Under the pieces are notes generated by a model, which did not search any database, was not told where the DNA came from, and worked only from the letters and a program-made list of their open reading frames with translations. 64,000 nt of DNA from Bacillota bacterium (GTDB taxonomy: Bacteria > Bacillota > SHA-98 > UBA4971): contig DUSX01000001.1 of assembly GCA_012842395.1 (NCBI GenBank), positions 1 through 64,000 of the forward strand, written 5' to 3'. The position numbers were made by a program, and so were the translations under genes. Shown in pieces: positions 9,212 to 18,054 of the stretch; the first letter of the stretch is position 1, and every line of letters begins with the position of its first letter.

Positions 9212-10021
9212 ATGTTTCTCGAGTACATCCCGGGCCAATCAATCGTCCACCGCCTCGACGTCCGAACCAAGGTCGTGGCGTTCATATGCCTGATGGTAGT
9301 GCTGTTCCTATTCAGGAGCCCTATATACAACGCTGCTCTCGTGCTCGTCGTGGCAGGCGTCGCGGTCGCAGCGCGCCTTCCCGCGCGGAGACTCTGGGGG
9401 GTGCTGGGCCCGCTCATGCCGGTGTTCGTCATAGTGATGGTCATTACCGGCTACACGTACCCGGTCTCGGCCTTCACTACCGATGCCGCGCGCAGGGTCC
9501 TGTTTTACTCGTGGCCCGGAGGCCACCTGCCCGTGTCCGTGGGGGGCGTCCTGTACGGCGTGACCCTGCTCCTCCGGATCCTTACGATGGTGGTTGCATC
9601 GTCAGTTCTCACGCTCACGACGCCGTTGGACGACTTCCTTCAGCTTCTTCGGGCCATGCGGGTTCCGTATGAGATGTCGTTCATAATCACAACCGGGATC
9701 CGTTTCGTGCCCACGATGGAAAAGAAGGCGGCGATGGTCCTCGACGCGCAGAAAGCACGCGGCGCAATGGTGGAGACAGGCGGCATGATACAGCGCATCA
9801 AAGCATACGTTCCGGTCATGGTGCCGATGATCGTCGACTCGATCCGGATGTCAGAAAACCTCGCGTGCGCCATGCTCAACCGTGGTTACGGAGCCACGCG
9901 CAGCTGGACGACCTTGCGCAAGATGATGATGCGCCCACGCGATTACGTCGTCCTCGCAGTGTGCATCGCCCTCACCGCGGCCGCCGTCGCGGCAGCGCGA
10001 GCCGGTTATGGAGCACTTTGA
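9212..10021 (+). CDS. ecfT: ECF transporter transmembrane T component
   Basis: A 269-residue membrane protein with five to six helices and the cytoplasmic coupling segment typical of EcfT. The two diagnostic Ala-Arg-Gly-type motifs are seen as DAQKARGA and AMLNRGYG; these helices dock into the grooves of the two ATPase domains. The start is ATG preceded by GCAGGAGGAATC. It completes the S-kinase-AA'-T set, so this locus encodes a dedicated (group I type) ECF importer rather than an S component relying on a shared module. The next gene begins 36 bp downstream. Confidence 0.93.
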   Translation: MFLEYIPGQSIVHRLDVRTKVVAFICLMVVLFLFRSPIYNAALVLVVAGVAVAARLPARRLWGVLGPLMPVFVIVMVITGYTYPVSAFTTDAARRVLFYSWPGGHLPVSVGGVLYGVTLLLRILTMVVASSVLTLTTPLDDFLQLLRAMRVPYEMSFIITTGIRFVPTMEKKAAMVLDAQKARGAMVETGGMIQRIKAYVPVMVPMIVDSIRMSENLACAMLNRGYGATRSWTTLRKMMMRPRDYVVLAVCIALTAAAVAAARAGYGAL

Positions 10022-10056
10022 ACTTGGAGCCGATAACTACACAGGAGGTTACTTCG

Positions 10057-11064
10057 ATGAATCACGCTCTATTCGAACGCGCATACGGATGCCTCATGGG
10101 GGTCGCTGTAGGCGATGCGATGGGAATGCCCTCCTCGCTGATGACACCGCAAGAGATCGCAAGCCAGATAGGCCGCATAGACCGCTTCCTTCCTGCCCCG
10201 CGCGGCCACGTCATCCACGACGGTCTCCCGGCCGGAAGCACGACCGACGATACCGCGCAGACCGTTGCGGTGGCTCGTGCCATCATCGGCGATGGCGGCA
10301 AGGTGGTGCCTGAGAGCGTGGCACGGGAGATCCTCGCCTGGGCTGAGTCCGTCGGGGCCCTCGACGAAGGAGCCATGGTGCTCGGTCCCAGCTCGCGGGC
10401 GGCCCTGGCGCTTCTGCGCGCTGGCGTTCCTCCCGCAGAGGCCGGGAAGTCCGGTGAGACCAACGGCGCGCCCATGCGAATTAGCCCGGTCGGCATCATT
10501 CATCCGGGCGACCCCTACGGCGCGGTCGCCGACACCGAGCTGGCCTGCCTACCGACCCACGGGACGAGCATCGCCATCTCGGGTGCGGCCGCGATAAGCT
10601 GCGCCATTGCGTGCGCCATGGGTGGCGAAACCACGCTCGAAAACGTGGTCCGCGCGGCGATGTGGGGAGCCGATCTCGGGGCTGCCCGCGGGCGGCTCGT
10701 GGCTGCGCCATCTATCGCGAGGAGGATTGAGTGGGCCGTGGACCTCGTTCTTTCAGCACGTGACGAGTCGCGGGCGTGCCGCGACCTGTACGAGCTCGTG
10801 GGAACCTCCGTCGCCACCGCGGAGACTGTGCCGGCCGCGATCGCACTCTTCGTGCTTGCCGGAGGCGACCCGATGAAGACCGCCATCCTCGCCGCGAACA
10901 CCGGCGGAGATTGCGATACCGTGGGTGCCATCGCAGGCTCGGTGGCCGGCGCGTTCGCGGGAATCGCGGCTTTCCCAAGCGATGTGATCGAGACCATCGA
11001 GCGCGTGAACAGGCACAACCTGAAAGCAGTCGCAGCCAGCCTCGTCGAGACCATGAGGTCCTGA
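10057..11064 (+). CDS. ADP-ribosylglycohydrolase-family protein
   Basis: A 335-residue all-helical hydrolase of the DraG/ARH family. Metal-binding signatures are present: GDAMGMPSS near the N-terminus, STTDDTAQ, NGAPMRISPVG and NTGGDCDTVGAIAGSVAGA. Characterised members use two Mg or Mn ions to cleave N- or O-glycosidic bonds to ADP-ribose or related ribosides. The start is ATG 10057 behind ACAGGAGGTTAC; frame upstream of it overlaps ecfT and is not coding. As the last gene of the ECF operon it probably acts on a ribosyl compound brought in by the transporter, for example releasing a base from a riboside. That substrate is inference. Confidence 0.88.
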   Translation: MNHALFERAYGCLMGVAVGDAMGMPSSLMTPQEIASQIGRIDRFLPAPRGHVIHDGLPAGSTTDDTAQTVAVARAIIGDGGKVVPESVAREILAWAESVGALDEGAMVLGPSSRAALALLRAGVPPAEAGKSGETNGAPMRISPVGIIHPGDPYGAVADTELACLPTHGTSIAISGAAAISCAIACAMGGETTLENVVRAAMWGADLGAARGRLVAAPSIARRIEWAVDLVLSARDESRACRDLYELVGTSVATAETVPAAIALFVLAGGDPMKTAILAANTGGDCDTVGAIAGSVAGAFAGIAAFPSDVIETIERVNRHNLKAVAASLVETMRS

Positions 11065-11329
11065 CCGACGCTCCCGCCCGCATGGGTGTCATCCTCGCAC
11101 GGACCTCGTGCCAGCCACGCGCCAAGCCAGGCGGCAGCTCTTCGACAGACGGAGGCAACTGCTGCTTGGAGACCTCGCGCCGGCCATACCCCAAGCCACA
11201 CCACGGCCACATCTGCCGCGCGGCCCCTGCCGAACGGGGCCGTAGCGGCTCTGCGGCGCCGTGACCACGCTGTGCCTGCACAATACGTCACAAGTGCGGG
11301 CGGCCGCGCTTCAGGCCTTTAGCCCTCTT

Positions 11330-12883
11330 TTAGTCCTTTCGGGAGACCACTCGGGAGACCACCCCGGCAAGCCGCTCGAATGCCGGCTTGAGCCACGGAT
11401 AAAGCGCCCGGTACAGGTCATGGTACTCGTCATAAACGGCTACCACCGGCGGGTTGGGCTCGGTTACGCCGTCGGTCTCTATTGCCAGGTCACATGCCTC
11501 GGGCACGCTGGTGAAAACGCCCGTTCCCACCCCGGCCAAGAGTGCTGCGCCGTACGCGGGGCCTTCAGCGACCTTCAGCATTACGAGAGGTGTCCCGAGC
11601 ACGTCAGCGATGATCTGCCTCCACAGCGCGCTTCTCGCTCCGCCGCCGGAGACCCGTACCTCCCCCATGGAAACACCGAGGGCCTTCACAAGCTCGAGGC
11701 AATCCCGCAGGCTGAAGGCCACGCCCTCCATGACTGCCCGCGCCATATGGGCCTTCGTGTGCCGCAGCGAAAGCCCGAAGAACACACCCCGCGCATTTGG
11801 GTCAGGATATGGCGTCCTCTCGCCAGCCAAGTACGGAAGGAACACGAGTCCCTCGCATCCGGGCTCTGCCTGTGCGGCTTCGGCCGTGATGAGCTCATAG
11901 GGGTCGATGCCAGCACACCGGCCCACCTCCATTTCGGATTCGCACAGCATGTCACGGAACCACCGCATCGAACCGCCGGCCCCGAGCGTGACCCCCATCG
12001 CATGCCACTTGCTTGGGACGGCGTGGCAGAACGTGTGGAGCCGCCCCTCGGTGTCGAGGGCGGCCTCGTCCATATATGCAAACACGACGCCGGAAGTGCC
12101 CACAGTCACGGAAATCGCTCCGGGCCTGACTATGCCGCTGCCGACGGCCCCGGCAGCCTGGTCGCCGGCTCCCCCAACCACCGGCGTGCCCTCGGCAAGG
12201 CCGGTTTCGCATGCTGCCTCCCGCGTGACCCGCCCCGTGACTTCCGGGGATTCGTAGCATCGCGGGAGCCAGTCCTCGGGGATCCAGAGCGTGTTGAGGA
12301 CATCCCGCGACCACCTGCGGCCCCTCACGTCAAACAGGAGGGTGCCCGAAGCGTCCGAAACCTCAGTTGCATATTCCCCGGTAAGCTTGAACCTGATGTA
12401 GTCCTTGGGGAGAAGGATCTTGCGGATCTTCCCGTACAGCTCGGGCTCGTGGTCTCTTACCCAAATAACCTTCGGCGCCGTGAAGCCGGTCAGGGCGGGG
12501 TTGCACGTAAGCTCGCGAAGACGCGCCGCCCCACCAACCGCCTCGGTGATCCGTCGACACTCATCCGCCGTCCGCTGGTCGCACCAAAGGATGGCCGGGC
12601 GAAGGACTTTCCCTTCCCTGTCGAGCAGCACGAGACCGTGCATCTGTCCGGTGAGCCCCACGCACCCGATGTCGGCCGGCCTCACGCCACCGCTCGCGCA
12701 TGCGCCGCGTATGGCGGCGCAAGTGGCGGCCCACCAGTCGTGCGGGTCCTGCTCAGCCCAGTTGGGATGCGGGGTCTGAAGGGGGTAAGTTTCCGTCGCC
12801 GAGGCCACGACGCGCCCAGCCTCGTCCGTGATGATGACCTTCGTGGCGGAAGTCCCGATGTCGATGCCCAGCAACAGGGGCAA
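11330..12883 (-). CDS. xylB: Xylulokinase (FGGY family)
   Basis: A 517-residue carbohydrate kinase. The N-terminus LLLGIDIGTSATKVIITDEAG is the FGGY phosphate-1 motif, followed by NWAEQDPHDWW, GLTGQMHGLVLLD, ILWCDQRT and the C-terminal VSGGGARSALWRQIIADV, all typical of XylB. It phosphorylates D-xylulose to xylulose 5-phosphate. The start is TTG 12883 with GGGGGTG upstream. It is the last gene in the minus-strand xylose cluster, separated from the preceding gene by 354 bp. The opposite strand carries a long open frame that is only a composition shadow. Convergent with the ADP-ribosylglycohydrolase gene; the 265 bp between them hold nothing I recognise apart from two imperfect GC-rich direct repeats. 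Confidence 0.93.
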   Translation of the reverse strand: MPLLLGIDIGTSATKVIITDEAGRVVASATETYPLQTPHPNWAEQDPHDWWAATCAAIRGACASGGVRPADIGCVGLTGQMHGLVLLDREGKVLRPAILWCDQRTADECRRITEAVGGAARLRELTCNPALTGFTAPKVIWVRDHEPELYGKIRKILLPKDYIRFKLTGEYATEVSDASGTLLFDVRGRRWSRDVLNTLWIPEDWLPRCYESPEVTGRVTREAACETGLAEGTPVVGGAGDQAAGAVGSGIVRPGAISVTVGTSGVVFAYMDEAALDTEGRLHTFCHAVPSKWHAMGVTLGAGGSMRWFRDMLCESEMEVGRCAGIDPYELITAEAAQAEPGCEGLVFLPYLAGERTPYPDPNARGVFFGLSLRHTKAHMARAVMEGVAFSLRDCLELVKALGVSMGEVRVSGGGARSALWRQIIADVLGTPLVMLKVAEGPAYGAALLAGVGTGVFTSVPEACDLAIETDGVTEPNPPVVAVYDEYHDLYRALYPWLKPAFERLAGVVSRVVSRKD

Positions 12884-13237
12884 GACTCACACCCCCATCC
12901 TCTAAGCAGCATTACGTTTGAGTTTGGTTCTCATGAGTTCAGTCCAGTTACCACTCAGCAGTTCATTTCTGCCGGCACAGTCTCACAGGCTCTCTCAGGC
13001 GCTCCATGGTTGGCCTTGTGACGGCCCTCCGCTTGCCGGCTTTGGCACACCAACCATCCCACGTCGTCCGATCGGCCCAAGCCCGTACCACTGGGGGCAT
13101 GGCGATCCCCCGCACCTCCGGCTACCTGGGGTGACGACGCTTGTGTCCCGCAGGGAGAAATCGCCCACCTGCTCTTGAAGACCAACGGAGCTTCGAGATG
13201 AAAACCAGGTCCAGCGTGATAAGCCCGAAGCTTATAG
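12884..13237. other. Intergenic region upstream of xylB
   Basis: The gap between the M24-like gene and xylB on the minus strand. I see the Shine-Dalgarno of xylB and a stretch with repeated TTTGAGTTTGG-like words near 12915-12935, but no clean XylR operator, terminator or promoter. It holds no gene I can support. Confidence 0.4.
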
Positions 13238-14659
13238 CTACCTGATGGCAAAAGCGCTCGTTTTGTTCAGTAGGAACGGCCTGTAATAGCCTAGTATGTC
13301 GGACATTGGCAAGACATCGTCAGCCAGCCCAATCCCCAATACGTCCTGCAGGTAGTGCCGGCGGCGCTCAAACCGCGTCCATACACTCGGGAACTTGGCC
13401 TTGAGGACTGCTCGTAGTTCCTCATCAGCCAAAACAACACCATCTTCAAGGTTTGCTCCGAAATACGGAGGTTTGGGACAGATGATCAAGTCATACTGAA
13501 TGTAGTTGCCGCTTTGCAGCCTTACACTAGACCCTTCCATAAACGGCGTTGACACCCATTCGTCGGCTGCAATGAAGTGGCCAGGATTTAAACTCCATCC
13601 AAACTTGGACCTAGGCAAATGAGTTTCGACCATATCCCAAATTCGGCTGCCTTCAATGCCGATCCGCACGGTTTGAAACCATCTGACCGCTGTAGCAAAA
13701 TAGGGTATTGCTATCTTCTCCAGCCAATCATGAGCATGAGGTGGAATATCCCTCTCATCACGGGCGATGTACGCGGCCCTACACGAGAGTGCGCCTTCGA
13801 TCCCGTATGCTGCTGTCAGAAACTCTCCCAGTTTCACCTGCCTGTCCGTGGGACTGACAAGTCCGAAACGTGCTTTTTCTCCCGTGGAAAGCATTGGATG
13901 AACAGAAAGGGGCACTCCTCGATTCTGAAACTGGGCGGCAAGTTCTAGCTCTGTCTTCCCTAAGTCTACGCAATCCATAAGGGCCAACATCGAGCGGGCA
14001 ACGAGACACGCCGCGTACTCAAAGACGACGATCTGTTCTGGCTCCAGCACTACCCGCAATCCACCATAGGGCGACATAAACAGTGATGTGGCATTTTTGA
14101 CCCGGCTACCTCTATCTGCTCCACAGCTGTCGCACGAATCCTCTCCCACCACTTCCCATATAGCTTCAACTACGTAATGGGGTATCTCTATAAGGTCAGC
14201 GCCGCGCCCTTCGTCCGCCTCAAAGCACTTCCAGCCCACGGTTCCTACTGTCATCCCGTGTTGCAAACCAGCGGCCCTTAGGATTTCCGTGAGTGACTTA
14301 ACGTCCTCCCGTGGTTGACCAATTAGGCTAAAGCTCGGGAAATGAACGCCTTCTAGGTCTACCACTGTGTATCTGATCATGTCGATGTTTTCGTTTCCCA
14401 AGACTGCTTGGGGCGTGCCGGACAGACCCACGATGAGTAGTGCCTCTTCAAACCGGGGGCCAAATCCTGCCAGATAGGCGAAATTGGCCGCATGCTCCCG
14501 GTCGGCATAGACAATGACCTTATCAAGCCCCAAGTCTTTCATTTTCCCTCGTAACCGCTGAAGCCTTGCTTCATAGACCTCTGGACGCAACTGAGGAAAC
14601 CCGACGGGGATTGCACTGACCGGTGGCTTCAATTCAAGTAGCTTTACCTCAGTCAACAC
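13238..14659 (-). CDS. M24-fold (creatinase/prolidase-like) protein lacking metal ligands
   Basis: About 473 residues. The N-terminal part (RLQRLRGKMKDLGLDKVIVYADREHAANFAYLAGF broken across residues 30-65) is the creatinase N-domain seen in Xaa-Pro peptidase-like proteins. The C-terminal part follows the pita-bread pattern (HPMLSTGEKARFG, SPTDRQVKLGEFLTAAYG, LNPGHFIAADE, NLEDGVVLADE), but the positions that normally hold the two metal-binding aspartates read LTAAYGIEG and LSCRA, so catalysis as a metallopeptidase is unlikely. I start it at GTG 14659; frame is open to 14761. It lies between xylH and xylB, so a sugar-related role is possible but unknown. Its base composition is more AT-rich than the flanks. 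Confidence 0.65.
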   Translation of the reverse strand: MLTEVKLLELKPPVSAIPVGFPQLRPEVYEARLQRLRGKMKDLGLDKVIVYADREHAANFAYLAGFGPRFEEALLIVGLSGTPQAVLGNENIDMIRYTVVDLEGVHFPSFSLIGQPREDVKSLTEILRAAGLQHGMTVGTVGWKCFEADEGRGADLIEIPHYVVEAIWEVVGEDSCDSCGADRGSRVKNATSLFMSPYGGLRVVLEPEQIVVFEYAACLVARSMLALMDCVDLGKTELELAAQFQNRGVPLSVHPMLSTGEKARFGLVSPTDRQVKLGEFLTAAYGIEGALSCRAAYIARDERDIPPHAHDWLEKIAIPYFATAVRWFQTVRIGIEGSRIWDMVETHLPRSKFGWSLNPGHFIAADEWVSTPFMEGSSVRLQSGNYIQYDLIICPKPPYFGANLEDGVVLADEELRAVLKAKFPSVWTRFERRRHYLQDVLGIGLADDVLPMSDILGYYRPFLLNKTSAFAIR

Positions 14660-14826
14660 GCTGTACCACACCCCATAGTACAGTCCATGGTATGTCCACG
14701 CGTGACTAACGCAGCCAAAGTTCGCTGTACGTGCTAAGGAGAGCCGCACGCCAACCCGCAAGCTGGGCTTCCCGCCACAGACTCGTCGTGCTTTACCATT
14801 CGAATTGAAACAACCGCCTGGATTTC

Positions 14827-16056
14827 CTATCTGGATTTGACATCCATCAAGACCGCTACCATTAAAATGAGACCCTTGATGATCTGTTGCCAGAACGCCT
14901 CGACATTGAGCATACTCAACCCATTATCTATACTTGCCATGACAAGCGCCCCCAGCAAGGCGCCGGGAATGCTGCCGGAGCCTCCTTGAAGGCTCGTTCC
15001 GCCAATAACACAGGCGGCTATGGCATTGAGTTCAAACTGGTTTCCTGCATTGGCGGTAGCTGCATTGAGTCGCGCAGTCAATATGACCCCTGCTATGCCG
15101 CTCAAGGCTCCCATCAAGGCAAAGATCTGTACTATTACACGCCGCACATTGACACCTGATAGACGTGCAGCTTCTAGATTGCCTCCGATGGCGCAGGTAT
15201 AGCGGCCCAATTGGGTCCTCTTGAAAACGAACGAACACAACGCCGCCATGATGATCAAGAATATCACCGGAAGTGGTACCCCACGATAGCGATGCATAAT
15301 AACGACAAATCCGACAACCAGTACGCAATAGATCGCTGTAAGCAGGGCCTCTGACCACAATGGCCTCGCCGGGAACCCATACTTGATCTTGTTTCTCCTC
15401 GATGCAACGGTGAACCAGACGATCAGGGCCACGGCCACAGCAGCCAAGGCTATACCGGCGGTGTGTGAGAGATACGCCTGACCAAGGCTTTGAAAGCTTG
15501 GGTCCATGGGCCCGATGTTGATCCCTTTCGTGATACCCAGAATAGAGCCCCGGAAGACCAGAAGCCCCCCTAAGGTGACAATAAATGCCGGAACCTGGCC
15601 GTGGGCGACCCATACCCCTTGCCATATGCCAATCATCGTACCTATTATCAGGGCAGCCGCAACGGCAATGAGCGTTGAGGGCCAGCCCGGCTGCAACCAT
15701 GCAACTCGAACATGTGCGCTCAATGCCGGTAGCCACTTGATCTGCAGCATTGCAGCGATTGCACCCGTCAGCCCTGCCAGTGCCCCCACGGATAAGTCTA
15801 TGTGGCCAGCGGTAATAACGAAAACCATCCCGATAGCCAGATATCCGTTGATGGCTGTCTGCCGAAAAAGATTCGACAGGTTGCGCGGTTCCAAAAAAGT
15901 ACCCTGTGTGGCAATAGCCAGGGTCACCCAGATGGCTAGGAGTGCAAAGACCATAGTATATGCCCGGAGATTGTCTTTGATCTTGCGTCTAGCAAGCTGC
16001 TCCGAAAGAGTCACGCCTACACCGATCTGAGCTCTCTCTAACTGCGCCCTTTCCAC
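14827..16056 (-). CDS. xylH: Xylose-type ABC transporter permease
   Basis: A 409-residue, about ten-helix permease of the ribose/xylose/galactose class (carbohydrate uptake family 2). VITAGHIDLSVGALAGLTGAIAAM and the later coupling region with ALLGALVMASIDNGLSML are characteristic; length fits XylH rather than the shorter RbsC. I place the start at GTG 16056 behind GGGGGCGGTGG; an in-frame GTG at 16077 has no ribosome site. It follows xylG closely, forms a homodimeric channel with it, and receives sugar from XylF. Confidence 0.9.
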   Translation of the reverse strand: MERAQLERAQIGVGVTLSEQLARRKIKDNLRAYTMVFALLAIWVTLAIATQGTFLEPRNLSNLFRQTAINGYLAIGMVFVITAGHIDLSVGALAGLTGAIAAMLQIKWLPALSAHVRVAWLQPGWPSTLIAVAAALIIGTMIGIWQGVWVAHGQVPAFIVTLGGLLVFRGSILGITKGINIGPMDPSFQSLGQAYLSHTAGIALAAVAVALIVWFTVASRRNKIKYGFPARPLWSEALLTAIYCVLVVGFVVIMHRYRGVPLPVIFLIIMAALCSFVFKRTQLGRYTCAIGGNLEAARLSGVNVRRVIVQIFALMGALSGIAGVILTARLNAATANAGNQFELNAIAACVIGGTSLQGGSGSIPGALLGALVMASIDNGLSMLNVEAFWQQIIKGLILMVAVLMDVKSR

Positions 16057-16083
16057 TCTACCACCGCCCCCTGTCACGAACTG

Positions 16084-17625
16084 CTAGTTTACACTTGCCC
16101 TAGCTCCCATGGTGGCCAGCGACATAATCTTCTCAGGACTAGCTTCTCTCGCCTCTACTATCCCCGCCATTCTACCTTCATGCATCACTAGGATTCGATC
16201 ACTCATCCCTAGGATCTCCGGCAGCTCAGATGAAACCATGATAATCGCCATCCCAGCAGCGGCGAGTTGGTCCATAAGCTCGTATATTTGATACTTAGTA
16301 CCTACATCGATCCCTCTAGTAGGTTCATCGAGCATAAGTATGCGTGGATTCGTCATTAGCCATTTGGCGACGGAGACTTTCTGTTGATTGCCACCACTTA
16401 GGGTCTCGACCTTAGCCTCGATCGATGGCGTCCTGATGTTCAGCTTCTCGACTAATTCCAGAGCAGAAGCGAGCTCTAGACTTGCGTTGACAACAGGACC
16501 GTTGCTGAGGTTTGGTAATGACGGGAGTGTCATGTTATGGCTGACAGAATGGATTGTGATCAGGCCCGTGTTCTTCCTGTCTTCCGTGACAAGACCCATT
16601 CCCAAAGCAATCGCGTCACGGGAGGAACTAATCCTACATTTTCTCCCTTCGATAATGATTTCGCCTGACGGCTGAAACCCATATTCACCGAACAGACTCT
16701 GCAGAAGCTCCGTTCTGCCAGAGCCCATCAGACCAGATATGCCTAGGATTTCCCCGGCCCTGACATCGAACGAGATATCACGAACTGCATAGAGATACTT
16801 CTTGTCGGGCTTTCTCACTGTCCAGTTTCTGACGGAAAGAACTACCTTGCCGGCTCTCCTAGTTTTCGGAGGAAACCTGCCGGTCTGGGCGCGGCCTACC
16901 ATCATAGCTATGACTTCATCCTCGGTCAAATCGCTGGTTGGCTTTGTCCCAACGCACCTGCCGTCCCTAAGAACGGTGATCCGGTCAGCAATCTCAAAAA
17001 GCTCCCTGAGCTTATGGGATATATATATGCACGTTACACCGCTGTTTTTCAGCTCTCGTAACGTGCGCATGAGGTTCGCGACCTCCGCATCGTTCAAAGC
17101 TGAAGTGGGCTCATCTAGGATTAGAAGTCTGACGTGCCCCCGCAAGGCTTTAGCAATTTCTACCATCTGTTGCTGTCCTACCCCTAGGCTTCCCAACACA
17201 GCACTCCCAGGGATGTTCGCTCCTATCCTGTTAAGCAGCTGTCGAGTTTCGCGATGCAGTTTCATTTCATCGACGATTCCGTATTTAGCCGGTTCAGCGC
17301 CCAGGCAAATGTTCTCGGCCACGGTCAACTGCTTAACCAAGGCCAATTCCTGATGAATGATACGTATGCCTTCCGCCTCTGAGTCCCGTGTCCCCAAGAA
17401 CCTGACCGGCTTGCCCTGGAAAAACACTTGACCTTCATAGGTTCCGTACGGATAGCTGCCGCTGAGTATCTTCATGAGTGTGGTCTTGCCCGCCCCGTTC
17501 TCGCCACAAAGCCCATGGATCTCTCCCTCCCATACTTCCATGGAGACGTTGTCAAGGGCTCTGGTCCCAGGGAAATCTTTGGTTACACTGCGGACTTCGA
17601 GAAGCGTGCTGGGTCGTTGTTGCAC
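16084..17625 (-). CDS. xylG: Xylose-type ABC transporter ATPase (two domains)
   Basis: A 513-residue ATPase with tandem ABC domains as in XylG, RbsA and MglA. The first half has GENGAGKTTLMKIL, LGVGQQQMVEIAKAL and LLILDEPTSALND. The second half has a divergent Walker A (GLMGSGRTELLQ), the LSGGNQQKVSVAKWL signature and ILMLDEPTRGIDVG, which is the usual asymmetry in this class. GTG start behind GGGGGGAGAG. It is preceded by a 429-bp gap carrying a strong hairpin after xylF, so its level is probably lower than that of the binding protein. Confidence 0.93.
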   Translation of the reverse strand: MQQRPSTLLEVRSVTKDFPGTRALDNVSMEVWEGEIHGLCGENGAGKTTLMKILSGSYPYGTYEGQVFFQGKPVRFLGTRDSEAEGIRIIHQELALVKQLTVAENICLGAEPAKYGIVDEMKLHRETRQLLNRIGANIPGSAVLGSLGVGQQQMVEIAKALRGHVRLLILDEPTSALNDAEVANLMRTLRELKNSGVTCIYISHKLRELFEIADRITVLRDGRCVGTKPTSDLTEDEVIAMMVGRAQTGRFPPKTRRAGKVVLSVRNWTVRKPDKKYLYAVRDISFDVRAGEILGISGLMGSGRTELLQSLFGEYGFQPSGEIIIEGRKCRISSSRDAIALGMGLVTEDRKNTGLITIHSVSHNMTLPSLPNLSNGPVVNASLELASALELVEKLNIRTPSIEAKVETLSGGNQQKVSVAKWLMTNPRILMLDEPTRGIDVGTKYQIYELMDQLAAAGMAIIMVSSELPEILGMSDRILVMHEGRMAGIVEAREASPEKIMSLATMGARASVN

Positions 17626-18054
17626 CGCTCTCCCCCCATTCCCAAAACGCCCCTACGAATCACCCCACATGAACCACTGGCTGCTCAGGCCACCTGTCAA
17701 GACAAAGACCGACTAGGGCCCGCCCTGTCGTCCACGGCAGGCTCCTAGCGACCCTCAAACAATCCTCACCCTCGGCCCGTCGCACGGGTCAGCCAAATCA
17801 CAGACCACTGCTACGACGCCAGGGGTGTGGCACAGGTACCCGCAAGCCTTTGGCCGCGTTTCGAAGTGCTTTCAGGTACGCCTTTCAGTCGATCGTGGGG
17901 CGGCTCCTTGACGGCTGCCTCTTTCCGTATCCATCTCAGGGAAGTCGCCTGCTTCAACTCCGCGCTCATCTATCTTTGGGTTGCCGCGCCTTTCCCTCAC
18001 ATAGCCTACGAATCGGATTCGCGAGGAAAGGCGCGGCACCCCTTCTAGAACGTC
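17626..18054 (-). other. xylF-xylG intercistronic gap with stem-loop
   Basis: No gene is visible. The notable element is a compound inverted repeat: arm GGGTTGCCGCGCCTTTCC at 17978-17995 against 18025-18042, with 14 contiguous pairs plus three after one mismatch. A nested small hairpin CGAAT-CGG-ATTCG lies at 18009-18021. It begins 13 bp after the xylF stop on the minus strand and has no U-tract. Such hairpins after the binding-protein gene commonly protect or attenuate the message, giving binding protein in excess of the membrane subunits. Confidence 0.8.

Noticed and set aside
11261-13021. A 586-codon open frame on the plus strand
   Set aside because: It is antisense to xylB, which has full FGGY motifs; high GC keeps antisense frames open.
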